From NCBI RefSeq assembly GCF_003545815.1, contig NZ_PDUW01000009.1:1-64000 (forward strand): a stretch of 64,000 nucleotides of DNA, written 5' to 3'. The notes under the pieces are model-generated. The model made no database searches, was not told the DNA's origin, and worked only from the letters and a program-made list of their open reading frames with translations. The DNA is from Pusillimonas caeni (lineage in GTDB: Bacteria > Pseudomonadota > Gammaproteobacteria > Burkholderiales > Burkholderiaceae_B). Position 1 is the first letter of the stretch; each line of letters begins with the position of its first letter. Below, piece after piece: positions 54,801 to 63,641 of the stretch. The position numbers were made by a program, and so were the translations under genes.

Positions 54801-57740
54801 CGTTTCGCATCGCAAGAGCCCCTGCTTGTCCGTCTTTCCTTCGCACACCTGGCCGAGATCGGTCGAACGCGTGTGATGCTCATAGCTGTAGAAGCCGCCC
54901 ACCATGCGCTGGCGAGTGGAGTAAGTGGTGCGCGCCACGGCGCGGATGCTGACAGGCATGCCGGCCTGCGGCCGTCCGTCCGGAGAAAGCGCCACCGCAT
55001 CCACCGAGACCGGCTTGCCTTGCTGCGCCCAGCTTCCGCCGCGCACGCCGGCCACGATACTCGCCGGCCAAGCCGTGACGGCCTGGCTGAGGGTCTGGAC
55101 CTGTCCGTTCGGGTCGGCAAAGCTGGCTTCGAAGCGCAATTCACTGGCGCGCGAAATCTCGGGTATGGCGTCGAGCTTCACGCGCGCCGCGCCCTGTTCG
55201 TCCAGCGTCACGGCCTGCTTGTCGAGGAACAGGCGCTGGTCGGCGTCCTCGGGTGAATCGGACGTCCCGCCTTCCGCGCCGGAGGGAGGCGCGAAGGAGT
55301 AGTCGTCGTAGTCGCCATAGCTCAGATACTTGTCCCGCCGCACCGCCGAAAGGCTGACGGGCAGCTTGGCCGCCGGACCGCCCGACACGTAGCCGATCTG
55401 CAGATCGGCGTTCAGCACTGTCGGCGCCACGAGCTGGGAAGCGCCATCTCCCCGGCTGATCTTCAGGCTGCCCGCCAATACCGGCAGCTTGAACTCCTCG
55501 ACCCGGAAGCTGCCGTCGGGCATCGCGTAGTCATCGCCTTTTTGCAAGGTGACGCTGTAGTCGCCCAGCTTGGCTGAGCGCGTCAATTGGAATTCGCTGC
55601 GGGCGCTCAGGCCGCCCGAGGGCGTTTTCTCCCAAGTGAGTTTCTCTTCGTGGCTTTGACCCGAGCCCTCATGCACGATGACCAGCTTGTCCGGCAGCTG
55701 GTCCGGATCGGGCAATGCCAGGCCGTCACGCGTCTGCACCCGCGCGAAGTGCTTCATCGAGACCGTTTCGCCCGCCCGGAACAGACTGCGGTCGAACACC
55801 GTATGGGTGACCACCGTGGGCGCCGGCTGCATGTCGGTCGGGACATTGAAGCGCCACGACTCCATGCCTGCATTCCAGTCGGACAGCACAAAGGCGAAGT
55901 CGTCCTTGCCGCGCGCCAGCTCGTGCTCCTTCGGAATGCGGGCGGATACATACAGGCCGCTCAAGCCTGTATCGCTGCAATAATCGGGACTGTCCAGCGC
56001 GCCTTCATGGTGCCAGAGCCCGGCGGCGTCGGTACGGCCCTCGGCCAGAAGCCGGCCCGAACAATCCAGGACGCGAATCTCGGCATCGCGCACGACCCGC
56101 CCTTCGTCCAGGGTGCTTACCCACACCAGTGCATCGTCGCGCCCCTGCTTCAGATGCACGCCCAGATTGGTGACCAGCACCGCGCTGCGCACGTACATGG
56201 GCCGTTCGTCGCCCAGCAGAGCCCCGCCCAGCCGCGCGGACTCGACCTCCAGCACATGAAAGCCAGGCTCGGCGACCGGTACGCCGATCACTTCCAACGG
56301 CCGGTCATCGCCCTGCTGGGCGCCGGGCAGCGTCAGGGCGCGCACGCCGTCGCGGTCGCGCAGCACCGAATAGCCTCGCACGTCCAGCGCATCGTCGCCG
56401 CCCTCGCCCGGTTCGTCTCCGTCCAGAATCCGGCCTATCTGCTGCCTGGTCCATCGCCCCCCATCCAGGCGCTGAAGACCGGCATACCAGCGCAGGACTT
56501 CCTCGTCGTCGCCCGGCACATAGTCCCGCACCGTTCCCAACGGCCTGGACAGGTCCCTGGCCAGCAGTTCCCGCTCGACATTGCGGACGGTGAGCGGCAC
56601 CGTGGGCGAATGATCGTCTTCGTCGACACCGGGCGGCACGTTGGCAAAACGCTCGATGGTGCCGAAGGTGCCGGACGAGAACTTGACCAAAGAGGGATAG
56701 GCGGCCGTCCGCAGCGACAAGGGCAATTGATCCGTATTGCCCAGCGGCCGGCCGGCGTCGTCCCGAAGGTCGTCCGGCAGCACGAGCTGCAATTCGGACT
56801 CCGGTTCGAAGGGGCCCGAAAACACCAGGCGCTGCGTGCTGGTTTGCGCGTCTCCTTCGTCCGGCCGATCGGGTTCGATTTCCTTGCCTGCACTGCGCAG
56901 TCGCACGCGGCTTGCCAGCTCGGCCGGCACCGGCGCGTTGAACAGCACCACGATCGGCAGCACCGGCGTGCAGGGCGCATTGGCGTTCTCCCGCTGGCAG
57001 CTGGTCGACACCTGGAACGGTGGACGCACCTTGAAATCGAAAGTCTGCGCCTGCGTGGACGCCACGCCGCTCGATGCCGCCACCCCTTTTCCGATCACCA
57101 GCCGAAGCCGTGCTTCGGCCGGCAGCAAGCGTTTGCATTGCAGCAGTTGAACCGCCTGATCGTCCATCGAATCGCCCATGTAGGCCGCCTCGAGGATGGC
57201 CTTGCGTTGCGCCGGGTCATCCACCAGGCGCACGGGAACGGCCTCGCCCAGGCCTTCGACCGTGCAGTGCGCATTGGCCTGCAATGTTTGCGTGTCGACC
57301 GCCCCGTTGAATTGCAGCAGAAAGACCTGGTCCTCGTCGACGGTGTCGCCATAGGGCCGCCTGGACACGACATGCGGCCCGCCGGTTGCAAAAGTGAAGG
57401 AAGTCTTGCCCGTGACGGCTTGGCCGCCCAGCGTGCGAAAGCCCGCATCGACGCTGGCGGTGCATGTGACTCCCGGCCCCGGCGCCGTCCTGAATACATA
57501 GGTCCAGTTCTTGGCGTCGGTCCATCGTCCGTCGCCGACCAGGGACTCGTCGTCGCATGCGACGCGCAGCGGCGCCGGCGCGGCGGCGTCTCCGAAGGCG
57601 ACCACGTCCTGATCGAACGTGGCCTTGACGCTTTCTATCGTTGCAACCGTGCCCTGAGGAGAAAAATGCGAGATGTGCGCCGCATGGACCGGCACCGCCA
57701 TCGACAACAGCCACAACGCTATCACGCCACGTCCCTTCAT
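51816..57740 (-). CDS. Bacterial alpha-2-macroglobulin (YfhM-like)
   Basis: 1974-residue periplasmic protein. A Sec signal (MKGRGVIALWLLSMAVPVHA) without lipobox, unlike the lipoprotein form in Escherichia coli, is followed by MG1-like domains, MG domains (GETVSMKHFARVQTRDG; VYEPGETAEFQVRMPF), the bait region area, A2M_N_2 (RYQVRDEAKVDIQVTTADG; WQPDVQLDAQGRASLVVPLNDAITSFRLVALAD), and the thioester CLEQ (Cys 1495, in YTCLEQLGSRAIGM). It traps attacking proteases and is known to pair with PBP1C for envelope repair. The ATG at 57740 follows AAAGGAAG. Very long open frames on the opposite strand are GC-driven shadows. Confidence 0.93.
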   Translation of the reverse strand: MKGRGVIALWLLSMAVPVHAAHISHFSPQGTVATIESVKATFDQDVVAFGDAAAPAPLRVACDDESLVGDGRWTDAKNWTYVFRTAPGPGVTCTASVDAGFRTLGGQAVTGKTSFTFATGGPHVVSRRPYGDTVDEDQVFLLQFNGAVDTQTLQANAHCTVEGLGEAVPVRLVDDPAQRKAILEAAYMGDSMDDQAVQLLQCKRLLPAEARLRLVIGKGVAASSGVASTQAQTFDFKVRPPFQVSTSCQRENANAPCTPVLPIVVLFNAPVPAELASRVRLRSAGKEIEPDRPDEGDAQTSTQRLVFSGPFEPESELQLVLPDDLRDDAGRPLGNTDQLPLSLRTAAYPSLVKFSSGTFGTIERFANVPPGVDEDDHSPTVPLTVRNVERELLARDLSRPLGTVRDYVPGDDEEVLRWYAGLQRLDGGRWTRQQIGRILDGDEPGEGGDDALDVRGYSVLRDRDGVRALTLPGAQQGDDRPLEVIGVPVAEPGFHVLEVESARLGGALLGDERPMYVRSAVLVTNLGVHLKQGRDDALVWVSTLDEGRVVRDAEIRVLDCSGRLLAEGRTDAAGLWHHEGALDSPDYCSDTGLSGLYVSARIPKEHELARGKDDFAFVLSDWNAGMESWRFNVPTDMQPAPTVVTHTVFDRSLFRAGETVSMKHFARVQTRDGLALPDPDQLPDKLVIVHEGSGQSHEEKLTWEKTPSGGLSARSEFQLTRSAKLGDYSVTLQKGDDYAMPDGSFRVEEFKLPVLAGSLKISRGDGASQLVAPTVLNADLQIGYVSGGPAAKLPVSLSAVRRDKYLSYGDYDDYSFAPPSGAEGGTSDSPEDADQRLFLDKQAVTLDEQGAARVKLDAIPEISRASELRFEASFADPNGQVQTLSQAVTAWPASIVAGVRGGSWAQQGKPVSVDAVALSPDGRPQAGMPVSIRAVARTTYSTRQRMVGGFYSYEHHTRSTDLGQVCEGKTDKQGLLRCETSFDRSGSIELIASVADDEGRHSEAATTVWVMGGEDLWFDAGNDDRIDVIPGKKVYEPGETAEFQVRMPFRHATALVAVEREGVLSSSVVELEGSDPRIRVPVRAEWRPNVYVSVLVLRGRLHEVPWYSFFSWGWKQPSAWFSAFQEGREYQAPSALIDLSKPAFRFGLAEIRVNDSGGGLKVEVKPDKRRYQVRDEAKVDIQVTTADGMPAAHGQVAFAAVDEALLELAANDSWKLLEAMHPRRSYGVQTATGQSQVVGRRHYGRKALPAGGGGGKSPTRELLDTLLLWQPDVQLDAQGRASLVVPLNDAITSFRLVALADEGVARFGEGQATIATTQDVQVISGLPALVREGDRYRASVTVRNTTERDMRLRVQAGYAGSGLPDGTLEPRTVPVAAGKAETLFWELTAPQAEQPDSDAELTWTLEASEVEGEGAGDRLVVHQALAPSVPIAVHQAALQAVDESNPMHLSFAAPQGALRLGDGAPRGGLEVYLQSSLGGSLPGVVQWFKDYEYTCLEQLGSRAIGMRSMEQWRDLMRRLPDYLDGDGLASYFPGAQQGSEVLTAYLLAASHEARSLGLDFALPEGAREAMRQGLLNFAQGRIARHRWAPTNDLPLRKLLVLEALAREGLMRPSLLDSIQIVPDRWPTSSVIDWLSILTRVQDIPRRAEHMKHAEQVLRARMLNRGTELVFAQSDDQWWLMRSPQVDAARLLSLMAGRPEWDEAMPRLAQGLMAAQRNGAWRTTTENLMASLAMEKFARTYEQVPVSGRVHVGIDGAAGRSFDWAAPDAAAAKAPAEADGGLRSPSDVSVHRLLQPWPARGSGVLDVKQEGFGTVWVWTRSLAAVPIREPVVAGFELQRNITPVSQARPDRWSPGDVYRVRLVIKARSATTWAVVSDPIPAGATLLGSGLGRDSSIETRTEEATQGPAPSYVERSFSGYRAYYEYLPRGETQIDYTVRLNTAGRFNMPPTRIEALYQPDVQGILPQAEPMDIRAD

Positions 57741-57949
57741 GATCTTCCTTTGGTAGTGAGCAATGGACACATCGCAGTGTACTCAAAGCAGTTCCCGGGA
57801 AGAAGGGTCGGCACCCAGCGGAACGCGGCATGGAAGCAAGCCGCCTCCAATCCTTACCCAAGGTAACATTTCATCGGTTGGCGGCGTTGTACCGTAAAAA
57901 GAAGTGCGGCCGGCATCCCGCCGCCGCAGGGGATAATAAGGAAAGAGCC

Positions 57950-58390
57950 ATGAACATTTTCGAAGCCCTTCGCCAAAGCCACGAACTTCAACGCGATCTT
58001 GCGGCGCAATTGCTGAAGACCAGTGGCGAATCTCCCGAGCGCTCCAACCTCTTCGACAACTACAAGACCGTGCTGACCGCGCACGCCACCGCCGAAGAGC
58101 GCCACTTCTACATTCCCATCATGGACGACGACTCCGGCGTGGAGGTCGCCCGCCACGGCATCGCCGAACACCACGAGATAGACGAACTGATAGAGCAGCT
58201 GGAAGAGACCGAGCCTTCCAGTCCGTCATGGCTGTCGCTGGCCAAGAAACTGGCCGACAAGGTGCATCATCATCTGGACGAGGAAGAACAGCGTTTTTTC
58301 CAGATGGCCGGCAAGATCCTGAGCGAAAAACAAAAGAAAGCCCTGGTCGAACCGTATCTGGAGGAGTATCAAAAAGGCCTCGAAGCCTGA
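57950..58390 (+). CDS. Hemerythrin-domain protein
   Basis: 146-residue four-helix protein of the hemerythrin HHE family, a non-heme di-iron fold. Iron ligands are in HATAEERHFYIPI, HGIAEHHEIDELIEQLE and KVHHHLDEEEQRFFQMAG. Members serve oxygen, nitric oxide or iron sensing and storage. The ATG at 57950 is preceded by AAGGAAAGAG; the frame upstream is open but unsupported. It stands alone between the A2M gene and a small reverse-strand gene. Confidence 0.9.
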   Translation: MNIFEALRQSHELQRDLAAQLLKTSGESPERSNLFDNYKTVLTAHATAEERHFYIPIMDDDSGVEVARHGIAEHHEIDELIEQLEETEPSSPSWLSLAKKLADKVHHHLDEEEQRFFQMAGKILSEKQKKALVEPYLEEYQKGLEA

Positions 58391-58398
58391 CCGCCGCC

Positions 58399-58602
58399 TC
58401 AGGGCCGTTCGCCCTCGTCGTACTCGGTATCGCTGAACATCTCGCGCAGCGTGCGGGGCCTGTCCTCGTGCTCGGGCAGCGACGTCAGGCGCAATTGGCC
58501 CAAGGCGGATTCGTCATCCTCGCTCAAGGGCTGGGGCAGCAGCCAAAAAACGCTCATGCGCCGCTGATGCAGCTGCTGTGCATGAAAAAGCAGTCGTCTC
58601 AA
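58399..58602 (-). CDS. Small protein of unknown function, TTG start
   Basis: 67-residue frame starting at TTG 58602 with an AAGGAG ribosome site eight bases upstream. Basic N-terminus (MRRLLFHAQQLHQRRMSVFWLLPQPL), then an acidic C-terminus (SEDDESALGQ...FSDTEYDEGERP). No family is recognised. It converges with the hemerythrin gene with an eight-base gap. Confidence 0.5.
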   Translation of the reverse strand: MRRLLFHAQQLHQRRMSVFWLLPQPLSEDDESALGQLRLTSLPEHEDRPRTLREMFSDTEYDEGERP

Positions 58603-58711
58603 ATCGGATTCTCCTTATATTGATGCCCATACCGTAGCACATGACGATGACAGACTGCCTTACCTGCGGGTATGCCGTCGCATCAGATAAAGAGTGTCTG
58701 CAGCAGACGAC

Positions 58712-58738
58712 AAAAAGGCCAACCCCGAAGAGCTGGCC
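58712..58738 (-). terminator. UUCG-loop terminator downstream of the tRNA
   Basis: On the minus strand GGCCAGCTC, a TTCG tetraloop and GGGTTGGCC (9-bp stem with G-U pairs) are followed by TTTTT. It lies 18 bases after the tRNA 3-prime end and should terminate its transcript. Confidence 0.85.
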
Positions 58739-58755
58739 CAAATGCCCGATATGAC

Positions 58756-58834
<79 letters not shown>

Positions 58835-58956
58835 AAGCCTGCGATTATTACATAAAAGTAGTTGAAACTTCCACTTGCCTGCTTATTCCGTAACGCCGAT
58901 ACTCCCGCAACCTGGTTACGCTCACAAACTTCGACTTTCCACCCTCCGGCAGCGAC

Positions 58957-60534
58957 ATGCGCATCCCTCCTCCCCTCAGGCTGAATCTGCGGCGCCTCGT
59001 CCTGTCCGTGGTAATACTGACGGCCTTGATCATGCTGGCCACCGCTTTTCATGCTTCTTACCGCGTGCAGCGGCAAATGCTGGTGGACAATGCTCTGGAG
59101 AGCAGCCATGCGTATGCGGCCAAGCTGGCTGAAAGCGCCGAAGGGTTTCTGGACGCGGCGCAACAGCAGCTGGCCCACAGCGCCGAGGTATTGGGCGAGG
59201 GTTTCGACGATGAATCCGTACTCTTGAAAGAAAGCGAGCGCCTCTGGCTGCAAACCGACAGCTTCAATGCCGTCGGCATCACCGATGCGCAAGGCGTCAT
59301 ACGCGCCACGGCCCCCCGGCACCTGCAACTGGCGGGCCAGATGAACCAGAGCACCGGCGGCCAGCAGGCGCTCGAAGCGCGCCGCCCCCTGATCAGCCCG
59401 CCCTACTTGTCGCCGGCGGGCAACCTTATCGTGTTTCTGTCCCATCCCATCTTCACGCCCAAAGGAAAATACCTGGGTTATGTGGGCGGCGCCATCTATC
59501 TGAAGCACAAAAACATTCTGAACTCGCTGTTGGGCAACCATTATTATCGGGACGGCTCGTATATCTATGTGGTGGACCAGACCCGGCGCCTGCTCTACCA
59601 TCCCGACCCCGCGCGCCTGGGAACGATGGTGGGCGCCAACACCATCATCGACAATGTATTGCAGGGCGGTTCGGGCAGCGGATCGGTGCGCAACAGCCAA
59701 GGCATCGACATGCTGGCGGGCTATGCGCCCGTCCCCTTGGCCGGCTGGGGCATCGTGGCCCAACGCCCCCTGCAATCGACGCTCGCGCCGCTCGACAGCC
59801 TCATGATGAATGTGCTGGGACGCACCGCGCCCATAGCGCTGCTGACGCTGCTCGCCTTCTGGGCCTTGGCCTACTTCATCGCTCGGCCTCTTTCCCTTCT
59901 GGCGCGGCAGGCGCGGCAGATGGACGCGTCGCCCGCCGCCGCGCGCATACAGAGGATACGTTCATGGTATTTCGAGGCGGCCGAGCTCAAGCGGGCCATG
60001 TTGATCGGCATCGCCCTGTTGCAGCAGAAGCTGGGCGCCGCGCATCTTGACGCCCAGACCGACCCGCTGACCGGACTGCAGAACCGGCGCGGCCTCGCAC
60101 GCGCGCTGGACAGCCTCACAGCGCTGCAACGGCCGTTTTCCATTCTCGCCCTCGACATCGACCACTTCAAGCGGGCCAACGACACCCATGGCCACGACAT
60201 CGGCGACGTGGTGCTTCAAAAACTGGCGGGCTTGCTGCGCAGTGAATCCAGGCCCGGCGATTTCCTGTGCCGCAATGGCGGCGAGGAGTTCATCGTGCTG
60301 CTTCCGGATACGCGCGAGGACACGGCGGCGGGCATCGCGGAACGATTGCGCCGGAAAGTGGAAACCGCCGACATGCCTCACGGCGACACGATCACCATCT
60401 CGCTGGGCGTCAGCCATTGGCCGGGCGAACCCGAGGCAATCGAAGAAGTATTGAAGCAGGCCGACCAGGCTCTTTACAGAGCCAAGAAGATGGGCCGCAA
60501 CCGGGTCGTCCGCGCAAGCGAAACCTCCCTGTGA
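58957..60534 (+). CDS. Membrane diguanylate cyclase with dCache-like sensor
   Basis: 525-residue protein. TM1 (LVLSVVILTALIMLATAF), a periplasmic Cache-like sensor of about 240 residues, and TM2 (TAPIALLTLLAFWALAYFIAR) lead to a short linker and GGDEF domain (DPLTGLQNRRGLARAL; ILALDIDHFKRANDTHGHDIGD; NGGEEFIVLLPD). The active-site motif is GGEEF, and RPGD five residues before it fits the c-di-GMP inhibitory I-site. It should make cyclic-di-GMP in response to an external ligand. No phosphodiesterase is adjacent. Confidence 0.92.
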   Translation: MRIPPPLRLNLRRLVLSVVILTALIMLATAFHASYRVQRQMLVDNALESSHAYAAKLAESAEGFLDAAQQQLAHSAEVLGEGFDDESVLLKESERLWLQTDSFNAVGITDAQGVIRATAPRHLQLAGQMNQSTGGQQALEARRPLISPPYLSPAGNLIVFLSHPIFTPKGKYLGYVGGAIYLKHKNILNSLLGNHYYRDGSYIYVVDQTRRLLYHPDPARLGTMVGANTIIDNVLQGGSGSGSVRNSQGIDMLAGYAPVPLAGWGIVAQRPLQSTLAPLDSLMMNVLGRTAPIALLTLLAFWALAYFIARPLSLLARQARQMDASPAAARIQRIRSWYFEAAELKRAMLIGIALLQQKLGAAHLDAQTDPLTGLQNRRGLARALDSLTALQRPFSILALDIDHFKRANDTHGHDIGDVVLQKLAGLLRSESRPGDFLCRNGGEEFIVLLPDTREDTAAGIAERLRRKVETADMPHGDTITISLGVSHWPGEPEAIEEVLKQADQALYRAKKMGRNRVVRASETSL

Positions 60535-60587
60535 ATTAAGATCGAACGCGGCCCTCGCCCCGCCTTTCGGCCCGCAAAGCTCTGCGC

Positions 60588-61403
60588 CTATGCTTGGCCG
60601 CTCTTGCGCCGATATTCCGAGGGCGTCAGGCCCGTGTGTTCGCGAAAGGCGGTCGAAAAATTGGCCGCGCTGGTAAAGCCCACTTCTTGAGAAATGGCCA
60701 GGATGCTGAGCGCGGTCTGCATCAAAAGCCGCTTGGCCTGCTCCATGCGCTCTTGGCGCAGATATTCGAAAAGCGACATGCCCAGTACTTTCTGGAACGC
60801 GCGGGACAATCGCCGTTCGCTCACTCCGAGACTCGCTGCGATGTCGCCCAGATGCGCATTGTGCAGCGACAGCAACTCTCTTTGGGCCGCCCGCACCAGA
60901 ACCGCGTCATGGCCCAGGGGTTTGGCGGCCGATGCCCGGGATCCGCTCCGGATGCTTGCCGGTGCGCGGGCGGCGGCCTCGCGCCCGGCGGCCTTGCCGG
61001 CCAGATCCAGGTGGATCTGCACCCGCGCAATGACCTCTTCAGGGATATAGGGCTTCAGGATGTAGTCGACGGCGCCTCCGCGCAAGCCCGTCAGCCGCTC
61101 GTCGATGTCGGTCGCCGAGCTCAAGAACAGGATGGGAATGTGGGCGGTGGACGGATTGGCCTTCAGGTTTCGGCAAAGCGCAAACCCGTCCAGCTTTGGC
61201 ATGCGCACGTCCAGGATGATGAGATCGGGCATAATGGCCACAGCCCTTTCGTAACCCCGCATGCCATCGAATGCCAGGCTCAGGCGCCAAGGCATGATGC
61301 GCAGCGCTTCCACCAGCAGGCGCAACTGATCCGGGTCGTCATCGACCAGCAGAAGCTGCGGCTGTTCCGCATCCGTCGCAGGCGTCGAATCAAGAATGTG
61401 CAT
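60588..61403 (-). CDS. Response regulator with AraC-type DNA-binding domain
   Basis: 271-residue protein. The receiver has LLLVDDDPDQLRLL, phospho-acceptor Asp in LIILDVRMPKLDG and Lys in YILKPY. A linker (residues about 140-165) leads to an AraC/XylS domain (HLGDIAASLGVSERRLSRAFQKVLGMSLFEYLRQERMEQAKRLL; ILAISQEVGFTSAANFSTAFREHTGLTPSEYRRK). REC-AraC fusions are less common than REC-wHTH. It diverges from the TonB-receptor gene (start 61488) and may regulate it; a partner kinase may be the 7TMR-DISM gene at 63635. Confidence 0.9.
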   Translation of the reverse strand: MHILDSTPATDAEQPQLLLVDDDPDQLRLLVEALRIMPWRLSLAFDGMRGYERAVAIMPDLIILDVRMPKLDGFALCRNLKANPSTAHIPILFLSSATDIDERLTGLRGGAVDYILKPYIPEEVIARVQIHLDLAGKAAGREAAARAPASIRSGSRASAAKPLGHDAVLVRAAQRELLSLHNAHLGDIAASLGVSERRLSRAFQKVLGMSLFEYLRQERMEQAKRLLMQTALSILAISQEVGFTSAANFSTAFREHTGLTPSEYRRKSGQA

Positions 61404-61487
61404 GCAGATCAACGGTTATCATGGGTGGCGACACCGAGCCCTGGAAAAAACCATATGACTAGTAAAGCCTCATAAGCAAGTAGTGCA

Positions 61488-63641
61488 ATGCCGCTGTTCC
61501 CGTTACGGTATCACCTTCAGCATGCAACGCCGAGGCTCGCATTATGCGGGCTTTTGGTCTCGACGCCCTTGTATGCCGACGAAAGCGGGCAGGTGGTTTC
61601 CGATGCCGGCTCAGCGACGCCCGCTTTGCTGAGTCCCATCATTGTATTCAGCGCCGACCCGCTGTCGCCGCCCTCTGAAACCGCCAAGCAAGAACTGCGC
61701 CTGTGGCCGGGCAATGTCGGTTTGATCACCGAAGACGAGTACGCCGACCGGCCGGCCCTGGGATTGGGAGACGCGCTGGCCGGCACGCCGGGAGTCTTCA
61801 CCCAGTCCGCGGCGGGTCCCCAGTCGGCAAAGCTTTCCATACGCGGCTCCGGGCTGACCTCGCCCCTGGGCGTGCGCGGAATCGCGCTGCTGCGCGATGG
61901 CCTGCCCCTGAACCAGGCCGACGGCACGGTCGACCTGGCGTACGCCGACCCCTTCAACGCCCGTTATCTCGAAATTTACCGCGGATCGAATGCACTGCGA
62001 TACGGCGCCGCCACGTTGGGGGGCGCGATCAACATCGTGTCGCCCACGGGCCATTCGCACCCGGGTCTCGAGACCCGCCTGCAGGGCGGCTCTTACGGAT
62101 ATGTGCAGGCGCAGGCGCGCGCGGGCCAGGTATTCGACAATGGCCTTGATGCCTTCGCCTCGATCAGCCGCTTCCATGCCGATGGGTCGGCGGCGAATTC
62201 GGGCCAGGACGCGTCACGCTTCTACGGCAACCTGGGCTACCGCTTCGGCGGCGGTTCTCAGGGCCGTTTCCATGTGGACATCATGGACATGGAGCAGGAT
62301 GTCACCTTTCCCCTCACCTTGGCCCAGTTGCGGGGCGAAGCCGGGCCGGACACCCCTCCCCCGTCCTGGCCCGACCGCCGGGCGCGCACTCATCCCCATG
62401 TCCGGCTGGCGTACCAGCACACCCTGGACCTCTGGTCCGGCGACACCGCAAACCTGGGCGCCTACTATATCGACACCACTCTCGACCTGCTGGGCACCGT
62501 CGTGCCCATCTACTATCGCACGCGCGACTATGGCGTGGCGCTGCGCGGCGAGCTGCTGCGCGACCTCGGAGGCCACGCCAACCGGCTGACATGGGGAGCC
62601 AGCCTGGCCCAGGGACACAGCAACAGCCAGACTTACGGCCCCTTCGTCCTGCCGGGCGGATCGATACTGGATCCGTCGCCACAGCAATACGAAGCCATCA
62701 CCTCCTCGGCCCAGACCGCCCAGTTCTATCTGGAAAACACCTACTCGCTGACTCCGACCCTGTCGCTCACGGCCGCCATGCAGGCGGTCACCGCGCTGAG
62801 GCGGCGCGGCATCACGGCGCTGCGCAATCCGCAGGGCTTGCCTTCCTATTTCAAAGACCTCGACCACGGGCGCCGGTACAACGGCTTCAGTCCGAAGCTC
62901 GGCCTGCTGTGGCAGGCGTCCGCCGATGCGCAGATCTATGCCAACCTGAGCCGCAGCTTCGAACCGCCCACGGCCCTGCAGTTCTACAATTCGCAGGGCA
63001 CCACCGAAGCCCAGAAAGCCATCACACTCGAGGCGGGCTCACGCGGGTCCAGCCGGCTCTTCGACTGGGAGGCCGCTTTCTTCTACAGCCGCGTCAAAGA
63101 CGAGTTGCTCAACGTGCCCAAGCCGGGGCCCACCGGTGAAACAATCGGCTATCAAGGCGGAAATATTCCGGACACAAAGCGCCTTGGACTGGAGCTGCGC
63201 CTGCACGGCGACATATCGGCCGAAAGGCTGGCCGGCACAATGCGCTGGGAACTGAGCTACACCTGGAACCGCTTCCGCCATGCGGGCGACACGGCTTTCG
63301 GCCACAACCGCCTGCCGGTGATTCCCCAACACTACGGACGGGCCGGCGTCACCTATCGCCATCCTTCGGGCGTGTATTTCGGCCCCGACCTCGAATTCGC
63401 CTCGTCGTCCTACGTCGACCAGGCCAACACATTGCGCGCGCCCGGCTACGGCGTCCTGAACTTCACCGTCGGCTACGCTCATGCTTCCGGACGCTACAGG
63501 GTTTTCGTGAACGCGCGCAACCTCGCCGACAAACGCTATGCGACGTCTGTCGAATCGATGGCCCGCGCGGGGGCCGACGCCGCAGCATTCTATCCGGGTA
63601 TGCGCCGCTCGATTTTTGCCGGGGCTGAAATATTATGGTGA
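61488..63641 (+). CDS. TonB-dependent outer-membrane receptor
   Basis: 717-residue receptor. A signal peptide (RLALCGLLVSTPLYA) is followed by the plug domain (LGDALAGTPGVFTQSAAGPQSAKLSIRGSGL; VRGIALLRDGLPLNQADG; ALRYGAATLGGAINIVSP) and a 22-strand barrel ending in the aromatic C-terminus (IFAGAEILW). It imports an iron chelate or other scarce nutrient with TonB energy. The ligand is not clear. It overlaps the next gene by seven bases and is divergent from a REC-AraC regulator. Confidence 0.92.
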   Translation: MPLFPLRYHLQHATPRLALCGLLVSTPLYADESGQVVSDAGSATPALLSPIIVFSADPLSPPSETAKQELRLWPGNVGLITEDEYADRPALGLGDALAGTPGVFTQSAAGPQSAKLSIRGSGLTSPLGVRGIALLRDGLPLNQADGTVDLAYADPFNARYLEIYRGSNALRYGAATLGGAINIVSPTGHSHPGLETRLQGGSYGYVQAQARAGQVFDNGLDAFASISRFHADGSAANSGQDASRFYGNLGYRFGGGSQGRFHVDIMDMEQDVTFPLTLAQLRGEAGPDTPPPSWPDRRARTHPHVRLAYQHTLDLWSGDTANLGAYYIDTTLDLLGTVVPIYYRTRDYGVALRGELLRDLGGHANRLTWGASLAQGHSNSQTYGPFVLPGGSILDPSPQQYEAITSSAQTAQFYLENTYSLTPTLSLTAAMQAVTALRRRGITALRNPQGLPSYFKDLDHGRRYNGFSPKLGLLWQASADAQIYANLSRSFEPPTALQFYNSQGTTEAQKAITLEAGSRGSSRLFDWEAAFFYSRVKDELLNVPKPGPTGETIGYQGGNIPDTKRLGLELRLHGDISAERLAGTMRWELSYTWNRFRHAGDTAFGHNRLPVIPQHYGRAGVTYRHPSGVYFGPDLEFASSSYVDQANTLRAPGYGVLNFTVGYAHASGRYRVFVNARNLADKRYATSVESMARAGADAAAFYPGMRRSIFAGAEILW

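Noticed and set aside
51519-55256. Open frame of 1245 codons on the plus strand
   Set aside because: It lies wholly opposite the alpha-2-macroglobulin and pbpC genes, has no family motif, is rich in His, Arg, Gln and Gly, and is explained by high third-position GC in the real genes.
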